Below, in pieces: positions 1 to 9,400 of a stretch of DNA of 64,000 bases. The stretch's first letter is position 1; each line of letters begins with the position of its first letter. Below the pieces are notes generated by a model. That model was given only the letters and a program-made list of their open reading frames with translations, was not told where the DNA came from and searched no databases. Origin of the DNA: Rhodococcus sp. 4CII (GTDB lineage Bacteria; Actinomycetota; Actinomycetes; Mycobacteriales; Mycobacteriaceae); assembly GCF_014256275.1 (NCBI RefSeq), contig NZ_JACCFE010000002.1, positions 4,940,001 to 5,004,000 on the forward strand, in the 5' to 3' direction. The position numbers and the translations under genes are program-made.

Positions 1-414
1 GCACTCGGCGAGTGCGCAGCGGCCGAGCCGGTGCATGCCGCGCCCGACGAGGTGTAGTGCGGTGCCGACCGAGAACAGCGCCTCGAGCACACCCGCGAGC
101 GACTGCTGGTCGTCGCGGTAGTGGAGGTGCCAGCCGTCTCCGGCGTGGTTGGTCAGCCGCGGGTAGGCGGACGCCTTCGTGAGCATGAGATTCACCTGGT
201 CTGCCCGGTCTTCGTCACTGGTGGTGTCCGCGATCGACGACCACCGGTCGAGCATCGCGAGCACGTCGGCCAGGTCGTCGTCGGTGACGGGGAAGTCGAC
301 GACGATGCCGGCCTCGACACATCGGTCGACGAGGTCGTCCGTCGAATCGGGCGGACGATTCGCGAGGTCGGCGGCGAGGGTGACCGCGTATTCGCCGTAA
401 GGGTTGAGATGCAC
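1..414 (-). CDS. CGNR zinc-finger transcriptional regulator (partial, 3' end beyond window)
   Basis: The frame opens at a GTG (412-414) and reads VHLNPYGEYAVTLAADLANRPP, the usual N-terminus of CGNR zinc-finger proteins with an ABATE-type N-terminal domain. It runs 138 codons and leaves the window at LGRCALAEC, where the C-terminal CxxC...CGNR zinc finger normally begins, so the DNA-binding part is outside. The only in-frame codon upstream before a stop that could serve instead is ATT. Family members are thought to be stress-related DNA-binding regulators; the target here is unknown. It is divergent from the small gene at 440, so the promoters must share about 25 bp. The family call rests on the N-terminal block and the start of the finger. 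Confidence 0.8.
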   Translation of the reverse strand, partial: MHLNPYGEYAVTLAADLANRPPDSTDDLVDRCVEAGIVVDFPVTDDDLADVLAMLDRWSSIADTTSDEDRADQVNLMLTKASAYPRLTNHAGDGWHLHYRDDQQSLAGVLEALFSVGTALHLVGRGMHRLGRCALAEC

Positions 415-439
415 AATGCCATTACATCACGCTGAGTGC

Positions 440-589
440 ATGAGCGAACATCACGAACACGACTGGCAGGAAGTATCCCGGCACCGGACGAGCACGGGAG
501 TCGTCACGTACCTCGGCTGCACGTGCGGGCGATGGCAGTTGTCGCTGGTGGAGGCGTCGCTAGCGGAATCTAGCCATATCTATGTCTGA
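440..589 (+). CDS. Small CxC protein (49 aa), function unknown
   Basis: The frame encodes a 49-residue hydrophilic protein beginning MSEHHEHDWQEVSRH, with a central GCTCG cysteine pair and a histidine-rich N-terminus, so it could bind a metal. It lies head-to-head with the CGNR regulator, and I vaguely recall similar short HDW...CxCG proteins in actinobacteria. No clear ribosome binding site precedes the ATG, and translation may be leaderless. An ATG 36 bases upstream in the same frame would overlap the CGNR gene and looks less likely. The last codons run through a CTAG-rich motif (560-573) that recurs elsewhere in the window. It could be a chance frame. Confidence 0.45.
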   Translation: MSEHHEHDWQEVSRHRTSTGVVTYLGCTCGRWQLSLVEASLAESSHIYV

Positions 590-677
590 TTGCAGATGCG
601 AATAGATTCGTCTACGGATCGCCCCTCGGGGGCGCGAAGGTCTGGCATTTTCGGCACGAGGCGCACATAATCACCAC

Positions 678-2528
678 GTGAGCCAAGTTACTGTTACTGC
701 GAGTTCGCTCAATCTTGCCCAATCGGGTGGAGAGGGTGGCGGTGCGGCACTCGATCAGATCATCGGAATCTCGGTGGCGACAGCGATCATCACCGTGGGT
801 CTGCTGTGGATCGCCTACCTGCACCGCACGCGCAAGATCACGTGGCTGCAGACGACCGCCGACGCCGCGGCCCGCGCGCTCGACCGGCCCCCGTGGGTGG
901 CGCTGCCGCTCGTGACGTTCGTCGGGACGATCCTCACGGCCTTCTTCGGCTTCATCTGGGACGTCAGCCTGCACATCGGGCGGGGCCGCGACAACGGACC
1001 GCTCGCGAACCCCGCGCACTACTTCATCCTCGTCGGGCTCTTCCTGCTGTTCATCACCGGAATGCTGGCGATGATCCTGCCGCGCGACGAGAAACCCGGT
1101 CGGGCGGCGATCAAGATCACCCGCACCTGGTACGTCCCGGTCGGCGGCGTTCTCGTCGCCGGGGCCGGCCTCTACGCCCTCATCGGGTTTCCCCTCGACG
1201 ACGTCTGGCATCGCATCTTCGGCCAGGACGTCACGCTGTGGGGCCCGACGCACCTCATGTTGATCGGTGGAGCAGGACTGTCGCTGATCGGTGTGCTGTT
1301 GCTGGATTACGAGGGCCGGATGGCGATGTCCGGTGAGGCGAAACCGGACAGCAGGCTCATCTGGTTCCTGCGGTGCGGCACGTTCGGCGGTCTGCTCATC
1401 GGCCTGTCCGTGTTCCAGATCGAATACGACTTCGGCGTCGAACAGTTCCGTCTGGTCCTGCAACCGATGATGATCGCCGGAGCGGCCGCGTTCACCCTGG
1501 TGGCGGCGCGCATCGTTCTCGGACCGTTCGCGGCGATCGTGGCCGTCGCGGTCGCGGCGGCCGTCCGTGCGCTCACCGCTCTCGTGGTGGGCCCGGTTCT
1601 CGGCGCTCCCACCAATGTTTTCGAGTTGTGTCTCGGTGCCGCGGTGCTCGTCGAACTGCTCGCCCTCACGCCGTTGATCAAGAACCGGGTGGCCTTCGGG
1701 GCCGTCGGCGGACTGCTCGTCGCCACGGTCGGGCTCTGGCTCGAATCGCTGTGGATCGACGCGATGTACATCTACCCCTGGCCCACCAGCATGTGGCCGG
1801 AAGCGCTGGCGATGGCCTTGCCTGTGGGTATCGCCGCCGGCACCTGCGGTGCGCTGCTCGGGCGGGTCCTGCGATCCGAGGGTCTTCCGCGCCCGGCGAT
1901 CAGCCGCACCATCGTGGTCGCCACGGTCGTGGTGATCGCCGGGGCCACCGCCAACGGTCTGGTCGCCATCGTCCCGGAGAACGCCACGGCGACAATCGCT
2001 CTCACTGAGGCCGCGTCGGACGGCGGCCGGATGGTCGACGCGGAGGTCCGCATCGATCCGCCCGATCTCGTCGGCGACGATCCCGCCTGGGTGTCCATCC
2101 TGTCCTGGCAGGGCGGTCCCGGCCTGGGTAACGGGTTCACCGTCGACCGACTCGAACGCACCGGACCCGGCACCTACCGGACCCATGAACCGGTGCCGGT
2201 CCACGGAACGTGGAAGACGTTGCTGCGGGTGCAGGACGGGCGGACGATGACGGCCGTCCCCATCTACCTGCCCAGCGACCCGGGTATCGGCGCCGAGGAA
2301 CTCCCCGCCGTCGCGTCCTCCACCCGTGACTTCGTCCCGGAGATCACCATCCTGCAGCGGGAGCGGAACTTCGATCACCCGTCCTGGCTGTTCGGCGCCG
2401 CGTCGCTGGTCGTCCTCGTGTGCACGCTCGCGCTGATTGCCGCGCTGGCCTGGGGAGCGGGCCGGATCAGCAAATACACGCAGGGGCAGGCGACCACCGG
2501 AGCCCGCGAGGACGTGACGGTGACATGA
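678..2528 (+). CDS. Large polytopic membrane protein, function unknown
   Basis: This 616-residue protein starts with GTG. It has about eleven to twelve hydrophobic segments over residues 30-440, a soluble region at about 445-575 with beta-rich character, and a last membrane segment near 575-600. Histidines sit in or beside membrane segments (WDVSLHIGRGRD, NPAHYFI, WGPTHLML, DDVWHRIFG), which could fit metal or haem binding. That is only inference. It heads a four-gene operon: its stop overlaps the next start (ATGA at 2525), and the third gene is a cupredoxin-like lipoprotein. I do not recognise a characterised family. A membrane role linked to an extracytoplasmic metalloprotein is the most that context supports. 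Confidence 0.8.
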   Translation: MSQVTVTASSLNLAQSGGEGGGAALDQIIGISVATAIITVGLLWIAYLHRTRKITWLQTTADAAARALDRPPWVALPLVTFVGTILTAFFGFIWDVSLHIGRGRDNGPLANPAHYFILVGLFLLFITGMLAMILPRDEKPGRAAIKITRTWYVPVGGVLVAGAGLYALIGFPLDDVWHRIFGQDVTLWGPTHLMLIGGAGLSLIGVLLLDYEGRMAMSGEAKPDSRLIWFLRCGTFGGLLIGLSVFQIEYDFGVEQFRLVLQPMMIAGAAAFTLVAARIVLGPFAAIVAVAVAAAVRALTALVVGPVLGAPTNVFELCLGAAVLVELLALTPLIKNRVAFGAVGGLLVATVGLWLESLWIDAMYIYPWPTSMWPEALAMALPVGIAAGTCGALLGRVLRSEGLPRPAISRTIVVATVVVIAGATANGLVAIVPENATATIALTEAASDGGRMVDAEVRIDPPDLVGDDPAWVSILSWQGGPGLGNGFTVDRLERTGPGTYRTHEPVPVHGTWKTLLRVQDGRTMTAVPIYLPSDPGIGAEELPAVASSTRDFVPEITILQRERNFDHPSWLFGAASLVVLVCTLALIAALAWGAGRISKYTQGQATTGAREDVTVT

Positions 2529-2719
2529 ACCCGGTGAACGACCCGGACGTCGTCTACCTCGCCGATCACTCGGTGCTGCTGGCGATTCCCGCGTTCGTAC
2601 CGGCGTTCCTGGTGGCCGGCCTGGTCATCTACCTGGCGGTCCGGGACCGCAAGGCGGAAGCCGCGGAGAATGCCGACAAGGCGAAGAACGGCGTGAGTGA
2701 AAAGGACGAGGAGAACTAG
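2525..2719 (+). CDS. Small single-span membrane protein (64 aa)
   Basis: It starts at an ATG that overlaps the previous stop (ATGA), so it is probably translationally coupled. Residues about 17-40 form one hydrophobic span (LLAIPAFVPAFLVAGLVIYLAV), followed by a charged tail rich in K, E and D (RDRKAEAAENADKAKNG). The layout resembles small accessory subunits of membrane complexes. It lies between the large membrane protein and the cupredoxin-like lipoprotein, and its stop (TAG) is directly followed by the GTG of the next gene. Its function is unknown. Confidence 0.8.
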   Translation: MNPVNDPDVVYLADHSVLLAIPAFVPAFLVAGLVIYLAVRDRKAEAAENADKAKNGVSEKDEEN

Positions 2720-3082
2720 GTGATCAGGCGGTTGGCCGGCGTGGTCGTGGTACCCGCTGTCGTCGTCGCCCTGGTGTCGGGCTGCGGGGGCGACAGCGAC
2801 ACGTCGGCAACGGAAGACGGTGTGGTGATCGACGTCGTGATCGCAGGTGGCACGGTCACACCGAACGACGAGCGCATCGAGGCCACGGTAGGGGAGACCG
2901 TCACGGTGCGGATCGAGAGCGACGCCGACGACGAACTGCACGTGCACGCCGTTCCGGAGCATTCGTTCGAGATTCACCCCGGAACGCAGGAGACCCAGTT
3001 CTCCGTCGACGTTCCGGGCCAGGTGGCGGTGGAGTTGCACGACACGGGTAAGACGGTGGCCACCCTGCTCGTGCATCCATGA
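2720..3082 (+). CDS. Cupredoxin-like lipoprotein
   Basis: The protein is 120 residues long. A lipoprotein signal peptide ends in the lipobox LVSGC, with Cys near residue 22, so the mature protein should be lipid-anchored outside the membrane. The rest is beta-rich and fits a cupredoxin / EfeO-type N-terminal fold (GGTVTPNDERIEATVGETVTVRIESDADDELHVH...). The pair HVHAVPEH could contribute metal ligands, but no classic Cys/Met copper site is visible. The GTG start abuts the preceding TAG, and the stop overlaps the next ATG (ATGA at 3079). The four genes therefore form one tight operon. Confidence 0.8.
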   Translation: MIRRLAGVVVVPAVVVALVSGCGGDSDTSATEDGVVIDVVIAGGTVTPNDERIEATVGETVTVRIESDADDELHVHAVPEHSFEIHPGTQETQFSVDVPGQVAVELHDTGKTVATLLVHP

Positions 3083-4413
3083 CCGCTGTTCTCGCGCACG
3101 GTCTCGGCGGATCCACCGACCTTCCGATCCCGTTCACGTATGCGTTGATCGGGGCGAGTTGGGCGCTCACCGTCTCCTTCGCGGTTCTGGCGTTCGCGTG
3201 GCGCACCCCGAAGCTGGACCCGGACAATCCGGGATACCGCCTGCCGCCCTGGGTGACACGATTCGCGGACTCGCCGATCACGCGGAATACCCTGGCGGTG
3301 CTTGCCCTGGTGTTCGCGGCGTGGGTGGCCCTCGCGGCGTTCTTCGGCCCGTCGGCGTCCTCGGAGAACGCCCTGCCGGGCGCGTTCTACGTGCTGCTGT
3401 GGGTGGGTCTCGTCGCGATGTCGCTGGCATTCGGCCCGGTCTGGCGGGTGCTCTCGCCGGTCCGTACCGTTCACCGGACGCTGTGCGCCGTACTCGGCCG
3501 GTCACCGGCGGAAGGTAATGCGCGGTACCGGAATTCGTGGGGGTACCGGCCCGCCGTCGCCGGACTGTTCGCCTTCGTCTGGCTCGAACTCGCCTCGTCC
3601 GACCCGGGATCGGTGGCGGCCGTCCGTGCCTGGCTATTGGCCTACGTCGTGATCACCGCGGCCGGGGCGTTCGTGTGCGGCGAACGCTGGTGTGAGCGCG
3701 GCGATCCGTTCGAGGTGTACAGCACGCTGGCGTCGCGTCTGTCTCCGCTCAGCCGTGACCGCGACGACGGCCGGATCGTGCTGCGCAGCCCGCTGGACCA
3801 CCTGGGGTCGATGCCCGTCCGTGCCGGGTCCGTGGCGCTGATGGCCACCCTGCTCGGGTCCACGGCCTTCGACAGCTTCTCGGCGTTCCCGTGGTGGTCA
3901 CGGTTGGTGGACGGGATCGATTCCCCGGTCGGAGCCACCCTCGCGCGCACCGCCGGACTCCTGGTGTTCATCGGCTTCGTCGGGGTGTCGTTCTGGTTGG
4001 CTGCCCGGGCCGCGGGCGGCCTGCCCCCCGAGCAGCGCGCCGCTCTGCCCGGGCTGTTGTCGCATTCGCTGATCCCGATCATCATCGGCTACGTCTTCGC
4101 CCACTACCTCACCTACCTGGTGGAGAAGGGGCAGGCGACGGTGATCCACCTGGCGGACCCGATGGGACGGGGATGGAATCTCCTGGGCCTCGGCGATGCC
4201 GAGGTCTCCTATGTCCTGTCCGAGCGCCCGGCCGCGACGGCGTCGATCAAGGTGCTCTGCGTCCTCGCCGGACATGTACTCGGAGTGATTGCGGCACACG
4301 ACAAATCCGTGCGAATCCTGCCGCGGGGCCATCAACTGACCGGACAGCTGGCGCTGCTGCTCACCATGGTCACCTATACCTTCGGTGGGCTGTACCTGCT
4401 GTTCGGCGGCTGA
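3079..4413 (+). CDS. Polytopic membrane protein, function unknown
   Basis: This 444-residue protein has about ten to eleven predicted hydrophobic segments. It is the last gene of the four-gene operon and starts at an ATGA overlap. Notable blocks are the loop FVCGERWCERGDPFEVYSTLASRLSPL, with two cysteines, and the motif ISDxDH-free stretch SHSLIPIIIGYVFAHYLTYLVEKGQ, in which a membrane histidine (AHYLTYL) stands out. I vaguely recall actinobacterial homologues being labelled 'fenitrothion hydrolase' in public annotation. I cannot verify that, and I would not use the name. The gene ends 15 bp from the convergent encapsulin gene. Confidence 0.8.
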   Translation: MTAVLAHGLGGSTDLPIPFTYALIGASWALTVSFAVLAFAWRTPKLDPDNPGYRLPPWVTRFADSPITRNTLAVLALVFAAWVALAAFFGPSASSENALPGAFYVLLWVGLVAMSLAFGPVWRVLSPVRTVHRTLCAVLGRSPAEGNARYRNSWGYRPAVAGLFAFVWLELASSDPGSVAAVRAWLLAYVVITAAGAFVCGERWCERGDPFEVYSTLASRLSPLSRDRDDGRIVLRSPLDHLGSMPVRAGSVALMATLLGSTAFDSFSAFPWWSRLVDGIDSPVGATLARTAGLLVFIGFVGVSFWLAARAAGGLPPEQRAALPGLLSHSLIPIIIGYVFAHYLTYLVEKGQATVIHLADPMGRGWNLLGLGDAEVSYVLSERPAATASIKVLCVLAGHVLGVIAAHDKSVRILPRGHQLTGQLALLLTMVTYTFGGLYLLFGG

Positions 4414-4428
4414 CGACCCCGGCGCGTC

Positions 4429-5235
4429 TCAGCGTGCGAGGACCACCGCAGCCTCCGCGGTGAGCGAGGCGAACGTGAACGTCTCTTCGAGGTAGAGCGT
4501 GACGTCGGTGACGGTGTGACTGTCGTAGCCGATCGACAGGTCCGTGCCGAGGGTCAACTGGTTGTCGCCGCCGCGGGTGGACAGCACATACCCGCCGCTG
4601 ATCGCGGGCGCCCAGATGATGTCGCCGGTGACCAGGTCGCGCAGGTGGTGGAACACGGGATGTCCCTCGTCGCGGGTTTCGCTGACCGCGGTGTACGCGT
4701 CGGCGTCGAGCACCACCGAATACGGTCCCTCGACACCGGCGAGGCGCAGCGCCGACAGCGCGGACGCGACGGCGTCGGGGATGAGCAGCGGATCCTCCGG
4801 GAGGCTGAGAACCGGGTTGTCGCTGGACGGTCCGAGCCCGCGGATGCCCGCCTCGTCGAATCCCTGGAAGATCGACTGGTCCTCGGCGAAAGCAACGGCC
4901 TTCGCGGCGTCCTTGACGGGCTGCCAGTCGGAGTCGAGGGAACCGCGTGCGACGTCGTCGACCTCGGCGCGGCTGAGGGTGAACGGGAACCGGAGTTCGA
5001 TGAGCGGGTCGACCTGCCGCTGCTGCGCCCGGATCCGGCTGTCCGACGTCTTGATCGGCGTAACCCGCCCCAGGTTGTGGGCCGAATAGGAGTATCCGAA
5101 CGGTCCCGCGACGTCGACGACACGTCGACCCGCGACGTGCCGCTTGAACGTGCGGGCGGCCTCTTCACCGATCTGCTGCCAGGCGGCTTCCGTGACCGGC
5201 GCCAGATTGCGGTGCAGATTGCTCGAATCACTCAT
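4429..5235 (-). CDS. enc: Family 1 encapsulin shell protein
   Basis: The 268-residue protein begins MSDSSNLHRNLAPVTEAAWQQI and has the family 1 encapsulin / linocin M18 layout: an N-terminal arm, the HK97-like core (RRVVDVAGPFGYSYSAHNLGR), a segment near AKAVAFAEDQSIFQGF, and the C-terminal TFTFASLTAEAAVVL. Members of this family usually assemble a 60-subunit protein nanocompartment. The start codon overlaps the stop of the upstream DyP peroxidase gene (ATGA at 5232-5235), so shell and cargo are translated together. This is the DypB/encapsulin arrangement described in R. jostii RHA1. It is expected to package the peroxidase in the cytoplasm. Confidence 0.97.
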   Translation of the reverse strand: MSDSSNLHRNLAPVTEAAWQQIGEEAARTFKRHVAGRRVVDVAGPFGYSYSAHNLGRVTPIKTSDSRIRAQQRQVDPLIELRFPFTLSRAEVDDVARGSLDSDWQPVKDAAKAVAFAEDQSIFQGFDEAGIRGLGPSSDNPVLSLPEDPLLIPDAVASALSALRLAGVEGPYSVVLDADAYTAVSETRDEGHPVFHHLRDLVTGDIIWAPAISGGYVLSTRGGDNQLTLGTDLSIGYDSHTVTDVTLYLEETFTFASLTAEAAVVLAR

Positions 5236-6281
5236 TGCGATACTCCTTTGAGGCCACCGATTTTCAGGGACAGATCGTACGGATCGGCCGCAGCGGGCTC
5301 GACCGGTCCTTCGGAAGACGCCTCCGCGGCCGACAGCTCGCCGAGCGACTCGAGAACGTCGCGGCTCGGCACGAAGAACAGCGTGCCGGTGGCCGCCGTG
5401 GAGAAGTCGAGGACGCGGTCGTAGTTGCCGGGCGGCTCACCGAGGAACATTCTTCGCAACATCAACTCGGTGACCCCGGGGTCCTTGGCGTACCCGATGA
5501 AGTAAGTGCCGTACTCGGCCTCGCCGAGGCTGCCGAATGCCATGTTGTCCCGGAGGATCTCGTGCTCGACGCCGTCGTCGTCGACGATGCTGTTGAGGGT
5601 GACGTGCGAATTGCTCGGCTGGGCGTCGTCGCCGAGTTCGACGTTCTCGAGCTTGGTGCGCCCGATGGCCCGTTCCTGTTCCTCGGTGCTCAGCGTGTTC
5701 CATCCATCCATGTCGTGCAGGTACTTCTGCACGATCACGTAACTGCCGTCCCGGAAGTCGGGATCCTCGTCGCCGATCAGGGCGGCGTCCGCGGCGGCGT
5801 CCGCGGTGGGATTCTCGGTGCCGTCGACGAATCCGAGGAGATCGCGGGAATCGAAGTAGCGGAATCCGTGCACCTCGTCGACGACGGTGGCGGCCGAACC
5901 CAGCGCGAAGACGATCTGACGGCCCAGTTCGAAGCACAGGTCCTTGCGGGCGGCCTTGATATGGAACAGGACGTCGCCCGGAGTCGACGGCGCACTGTGC
6001 ACCGGCCCGGACAGCGGAACGAACGGATGCAGATGCGCCGGCCTCGACGACGTGCTCACGCTGTCCCAGAACTGCGCGCCGACTCCGACCACGCAGGAGA
6101 GGGAGCCCGCGAGTTCGCGGAATCCGACCGCCTTGAGCAGTCCGTCGATGCCGGAGATCACGTCGCACACCGTCGCGCGGTCGTCCTCGGACTCCCCGGC
6201 GACGAGCACGAGGAACAGAGAGGCAGGGCTGGGCGGAGTGAGGACTGCTTGGGGTGCCAACCTCGCAACTGGACCTGGCAT
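5232..6281 (-). CDS. dypB: DyP-type haem peroxidase, encapsulin cargo (DypB)
   Basis: The protein is 349 residues long. The DyP hallmarks are visible: LGFVDGTENP carries the distal-side Asp, NSHVTL the likely proximal His, and ILRDNMAFG the conserved Arg and Asn. The C-terminal tail, after an acidic/Ala/Pro linker, ends DLSLKIGGLKGVSQ, which is the type of peptide that targets cargo into encapsulin. DypB of RHA1 oxidises Mn(II) and lignin model compounds with peroxide. This protein is very similar to it but differs at scattered sites, which suggests a close relative. The ATG is preceded by GGAGG at good spacing. A palindrome-rich region lies 42 bp upstream. Confidence 0.97.
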   Translation of the reverse strand: MPGPVARLAPQAVLTPPSPASLFLVLVAGESEDDRATVCDVISGIDGLLKAVGFRELAGSLSCVVGVGAQFWDSVSTSSRPAHLHPFVPLSGPVHSAPSTPGDVLFHIKAARKDLCFELGRQIVFALGSAATVVDEVHGFRYFDSRDLLGFVDGTENPTADAAADAALIGDEDPDFRDGSYVIVQKYLHDMDGWNTLSTEEQERAIGRTKLENVELGDDAQPSNSHVTLNSIVDDDGVEHEILRDNMAFGSLGEAEYGTYFIGYAKDPGVTELMLRRMFLGEPPGNYDRVLDFSTAATGTLFFVPSRDVLESLGELSAAEASSEGPVEPAAADPYDLSLKIGGLKGVSQ

Positions 6282-6322
6282 CGATGCCTCCGTTCACTCC
6301 GACGTACGACGCTGCACTGTCC

Positions 6323-6365
6323 GGAACCTCAGGTCCCATCTAACCGGTTCGGACCGTCAGGTTCC
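6323..6365 (-). promoter_or_regulatory. Palindrome-rich candidate operator upstream of dypB-enc
   Basis: Two inverted copies of a GGAACCT...GGTCC block flank a perfect 8-bp palindrome, AACCGGTT (6342-6349). The outer arms GGAACCT (6323-6329) and AGGTTCC (6359-6365) are perfect inverted repeats. The element lies 42 bp upstream of the dypB start, in the only intergenic space before that operon. It is therefore the likely control region of the nanocompartment. The binding protein is unknown. Confidence 0.45.
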
Positions 6366-6474
6366 ATTCGATCCGCCCGCCGCGCCGACTTCGCACCGGA
6401 AAGTATCGGTGTGGGCTGGTAACAGTACGCCGCGGGCGGTGAACTCTGGCGGGCCACTTCGTCCTGACCGCGGG

Positions 6475-9400
6475 TCACATCGTGTACGGGGCGATCGACT
6501 TCTGCAGTTCGTCGAGAAAGCCGGAAGGCACGGTCGCCCAGTCGGGTTGCCAGGATCCGGCCTGCTGATCGGCCCGCAGATCCGTGATCAGGGCGACGAT
6601 GAGCGGCCCGCCGTCGGGAAGCACCCGCAGGAGTCCGCGCGCCGCGCAGATCGAGGCGATGGTGGCGAGGGCCTGCTTCGCCTCGTCTTCGCGGCCCGCG
6701 GCGGCGAGGCACGCCACCCGGAGGCGCTCGGCCAGGAGGTGAGCGCGGTTGCGGCCGGTGCCGGCCAGCCGGTCGGTCCACTCCTGCGCCCAGGTGCACG
6801 CGAGTTCGATGTTCGCGGGCGATCCGGTGGCGAGCAGATGCCGTATCGCGGTGGCCTCCTCGACCTGCGCGACGATCTCGCCGATCCCCGACACGGGGCG
6901 TCGCCGGTCCTCGAATCGAACCGGTTCGGGGACGTGCAGCGTGGGGTGCGGGGTGATGCCGAGCCGGCGACGTTCGTTCTCGACACGGGCGCGCAGCCTG
7001 GCGAGGGAGTAGGTTTCGGCCACTTCCAGCCCCGCGTGCAGGCGTTTCGTCGCCTCCTCGCGGTCGCCGCGCAGCGCCTTGACGTGGGCTCCGGTGACGT
7101 AGCGGGCGATCTTGAAATCGACCCCGCCGGTCTCGACGGAGAGCGTGTATCCGTCGTCGAGGAGACGTTCGGCCTCTTCGACGTCTCCGCGTTCGTAGAG
7201 CACCTCGCCGAGCAGTGACCCGGCGAGCCGGGCGGACGGCGCCCGCGGCCCGCCCAGTTTCCGTCCGGCTCGGCGGGCCCGCCGGAACCGGTCGACGGCG
7301 TCGTCGATGTCGAGTTGCTCGTACGATGCGACACCCAGATAGCTCTGGCCGTGAACGACGTTGTGCGGTCCTTTGTTCCGCTCGTAGAACGGCCGCGCGA
7401 CTTCCTGGATCCGGCGCACCTCCGCGAAGTCGAAGCGGTACACCGCGGCGAACGTCGTGACGTTGAACGCGGCGCACACCACCCACGGGTGCAGTGACTC
7501 CGGCTGCGCGAGGACGTCGGCGACGAGGTCGTCGATGCGCTCGATCCGATCGGCCCGCAGTTCGATCACGGCGCGGACGGCGCCGATCTCGGCGCGCAGG
7601 GCGGCGGCGTCGCCGGTGTCGAAGTGGTCGAGCGCCCACTCGGCGCGTTCGAGCGCCCGTTCGGCCGTCGGCATCCGGTGCGCCATCGCATGCGCCCACG
7701 CGGTGGTGACCTGTAGCCGGGCACTCGCGGCGACGAGGTGCGGCGGCAGTGTGTCCATCACCGACGTCAACGTCGCCGACTGCGACAGCTCGAGCAGGAG
7801 CAACCCGTCGGCCTCGACGAGTTGGACGGCGCGCTGCTCCTCGCCTCCGGCGAGTGCGTGCTCGACGGCCTCGCGGAGCAGGCTGTGGTCGCAGAACCAG
7901 CGGGACGCGGCACGGTGCAGTTCCTGGACCCGGTCCGGTTGGTCGCGTTCGAGCCGGCGGCGCAGGAACTCGGCGAAGAGCGCGTGGTAGCGGAACCACG
8001 TTCGCTCGTCGTCGATGTGGCGGAGGAACAGGTCCCGGTCCTCGGCCGCCTCGAGCATCGCCTGCCCGCGCGCGGTGTCTGCGAGGATGCCCGCGAGACT
8101 GCCGCAGGTGCGTTCGGTGATCGAGGTGGCCAGGAGGAAGTCGAGCATTTCCGGTTCGAGGGTGTCGAGGACGTTCTCGGCGAGAAATTCGCCGATCGCG
8201 TGGTGGCGTCCGGACAGTCCGGCGATCAGTTCCGACGGATCCGATCGCCCGCGCAGCGAGAGCGACGCCAGTTGCAGTGCCGCCACCCACCCGTCGGTCG
8301 AGTCGCGGAGTTCGGTGACGTCCTCGTTCTCGAGGGGCAGGCCACCGAGGTCGACGAGGAACGACCGCGCCTCGGAATCGTCGAAACGCAATTCCGAGTA
8401 GTCGATTTCGACGAGTTCGTCCATGACACGCATGCGGCTCATCGGCAACCCGGCCCGGGTGCGGCTCGTCACCACGACCTGCAGGTGGTGGCACCCGTTG
8501 TCGAGCAGAAATTCCAGGGCGCCGATCGTCGCGGGCTCGGACACGCGCTGCCAGTCGTCGATGATCAGCGCGATCCGCTCGCCGCTCTCGTGGATCTGGT
8601 TGACGAGCGAGGTGAGAACGTACCGTTCGGCCTCGTCGTCGTGCTCTTCGAGGACCTGGCCGAGTTCCTTGGCCAGGTTGGGGCGCACGCGGCGGATCGC
8701 CTCGATGAGGTGCGCGACGAACCAGACCACGTTGTCGTCGTCGCTGTCGACGGTGAGCCACGCGACCGCGACACCCTCCTCGGCGAGGACGTTCCGCCAC
8801 TGGGCGGCCAGGGTGCTCTTGCCGAATCCGGTGGGGCCGTGGATCACGGTCAGCAGCCGTCGGCGTCCGGCGCGTAACTGGTCGATCAACCGGTTCCGTT
8901 CGACGAGTTGCCGGGTCGCGGCGGGTGGCCGGAACCGGGTGGCCGGCGCGGGTGGCGGTGTCGACGTGTAGCGGGGGCGTCCCGTGGTGGCCGTCCGGAA
9001 CGGACCGGAGACGGTCGAGATCGTGCCGGGCGAGGGTTCCTCGATGTGGTGGACGCCGGCGTCGACGGGCATCGCCATCTCGTCGACGGCCAGTCCGTGG
9101 TGGCGTTCGACCTCCCGCAACTCGTCGCCGAACGCGGCCGCGGACGCGGGGCGATCTTCCGGCTTCCCGGCCATGGCCCGCTGGATCACGGCGCTGAGGT
9201 CCTCGGGGAAACCTTCGCCCCGCAGGTCCGGGACGGGTTGGGTGGTGATGCGCAGGAACTGCGCGATCACCTCCTCACCGTCGTGCCGTTCGAAGGCGGC
9301 GTGCCCGGTGATCGCGCTGAACAGGGTCGCGCCGAGGCTGTACACGTCGGAGGCGGCGGTCGGTGTCCGCCCCGACAGCACCTCGGGGGCGGTGAACGCG

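Noticed and set aside
612..2378. A 588-codon open frame on the minus strand, opposite the large membrane protein
   Set aside because: It is a shadow of third-position GC bias. The plus-strand frame has membrane segments, a coupled downstream gene and coherent chemistry, while the minus frame is rich in Arg, Asp, His and Gln with no recognisable domain.
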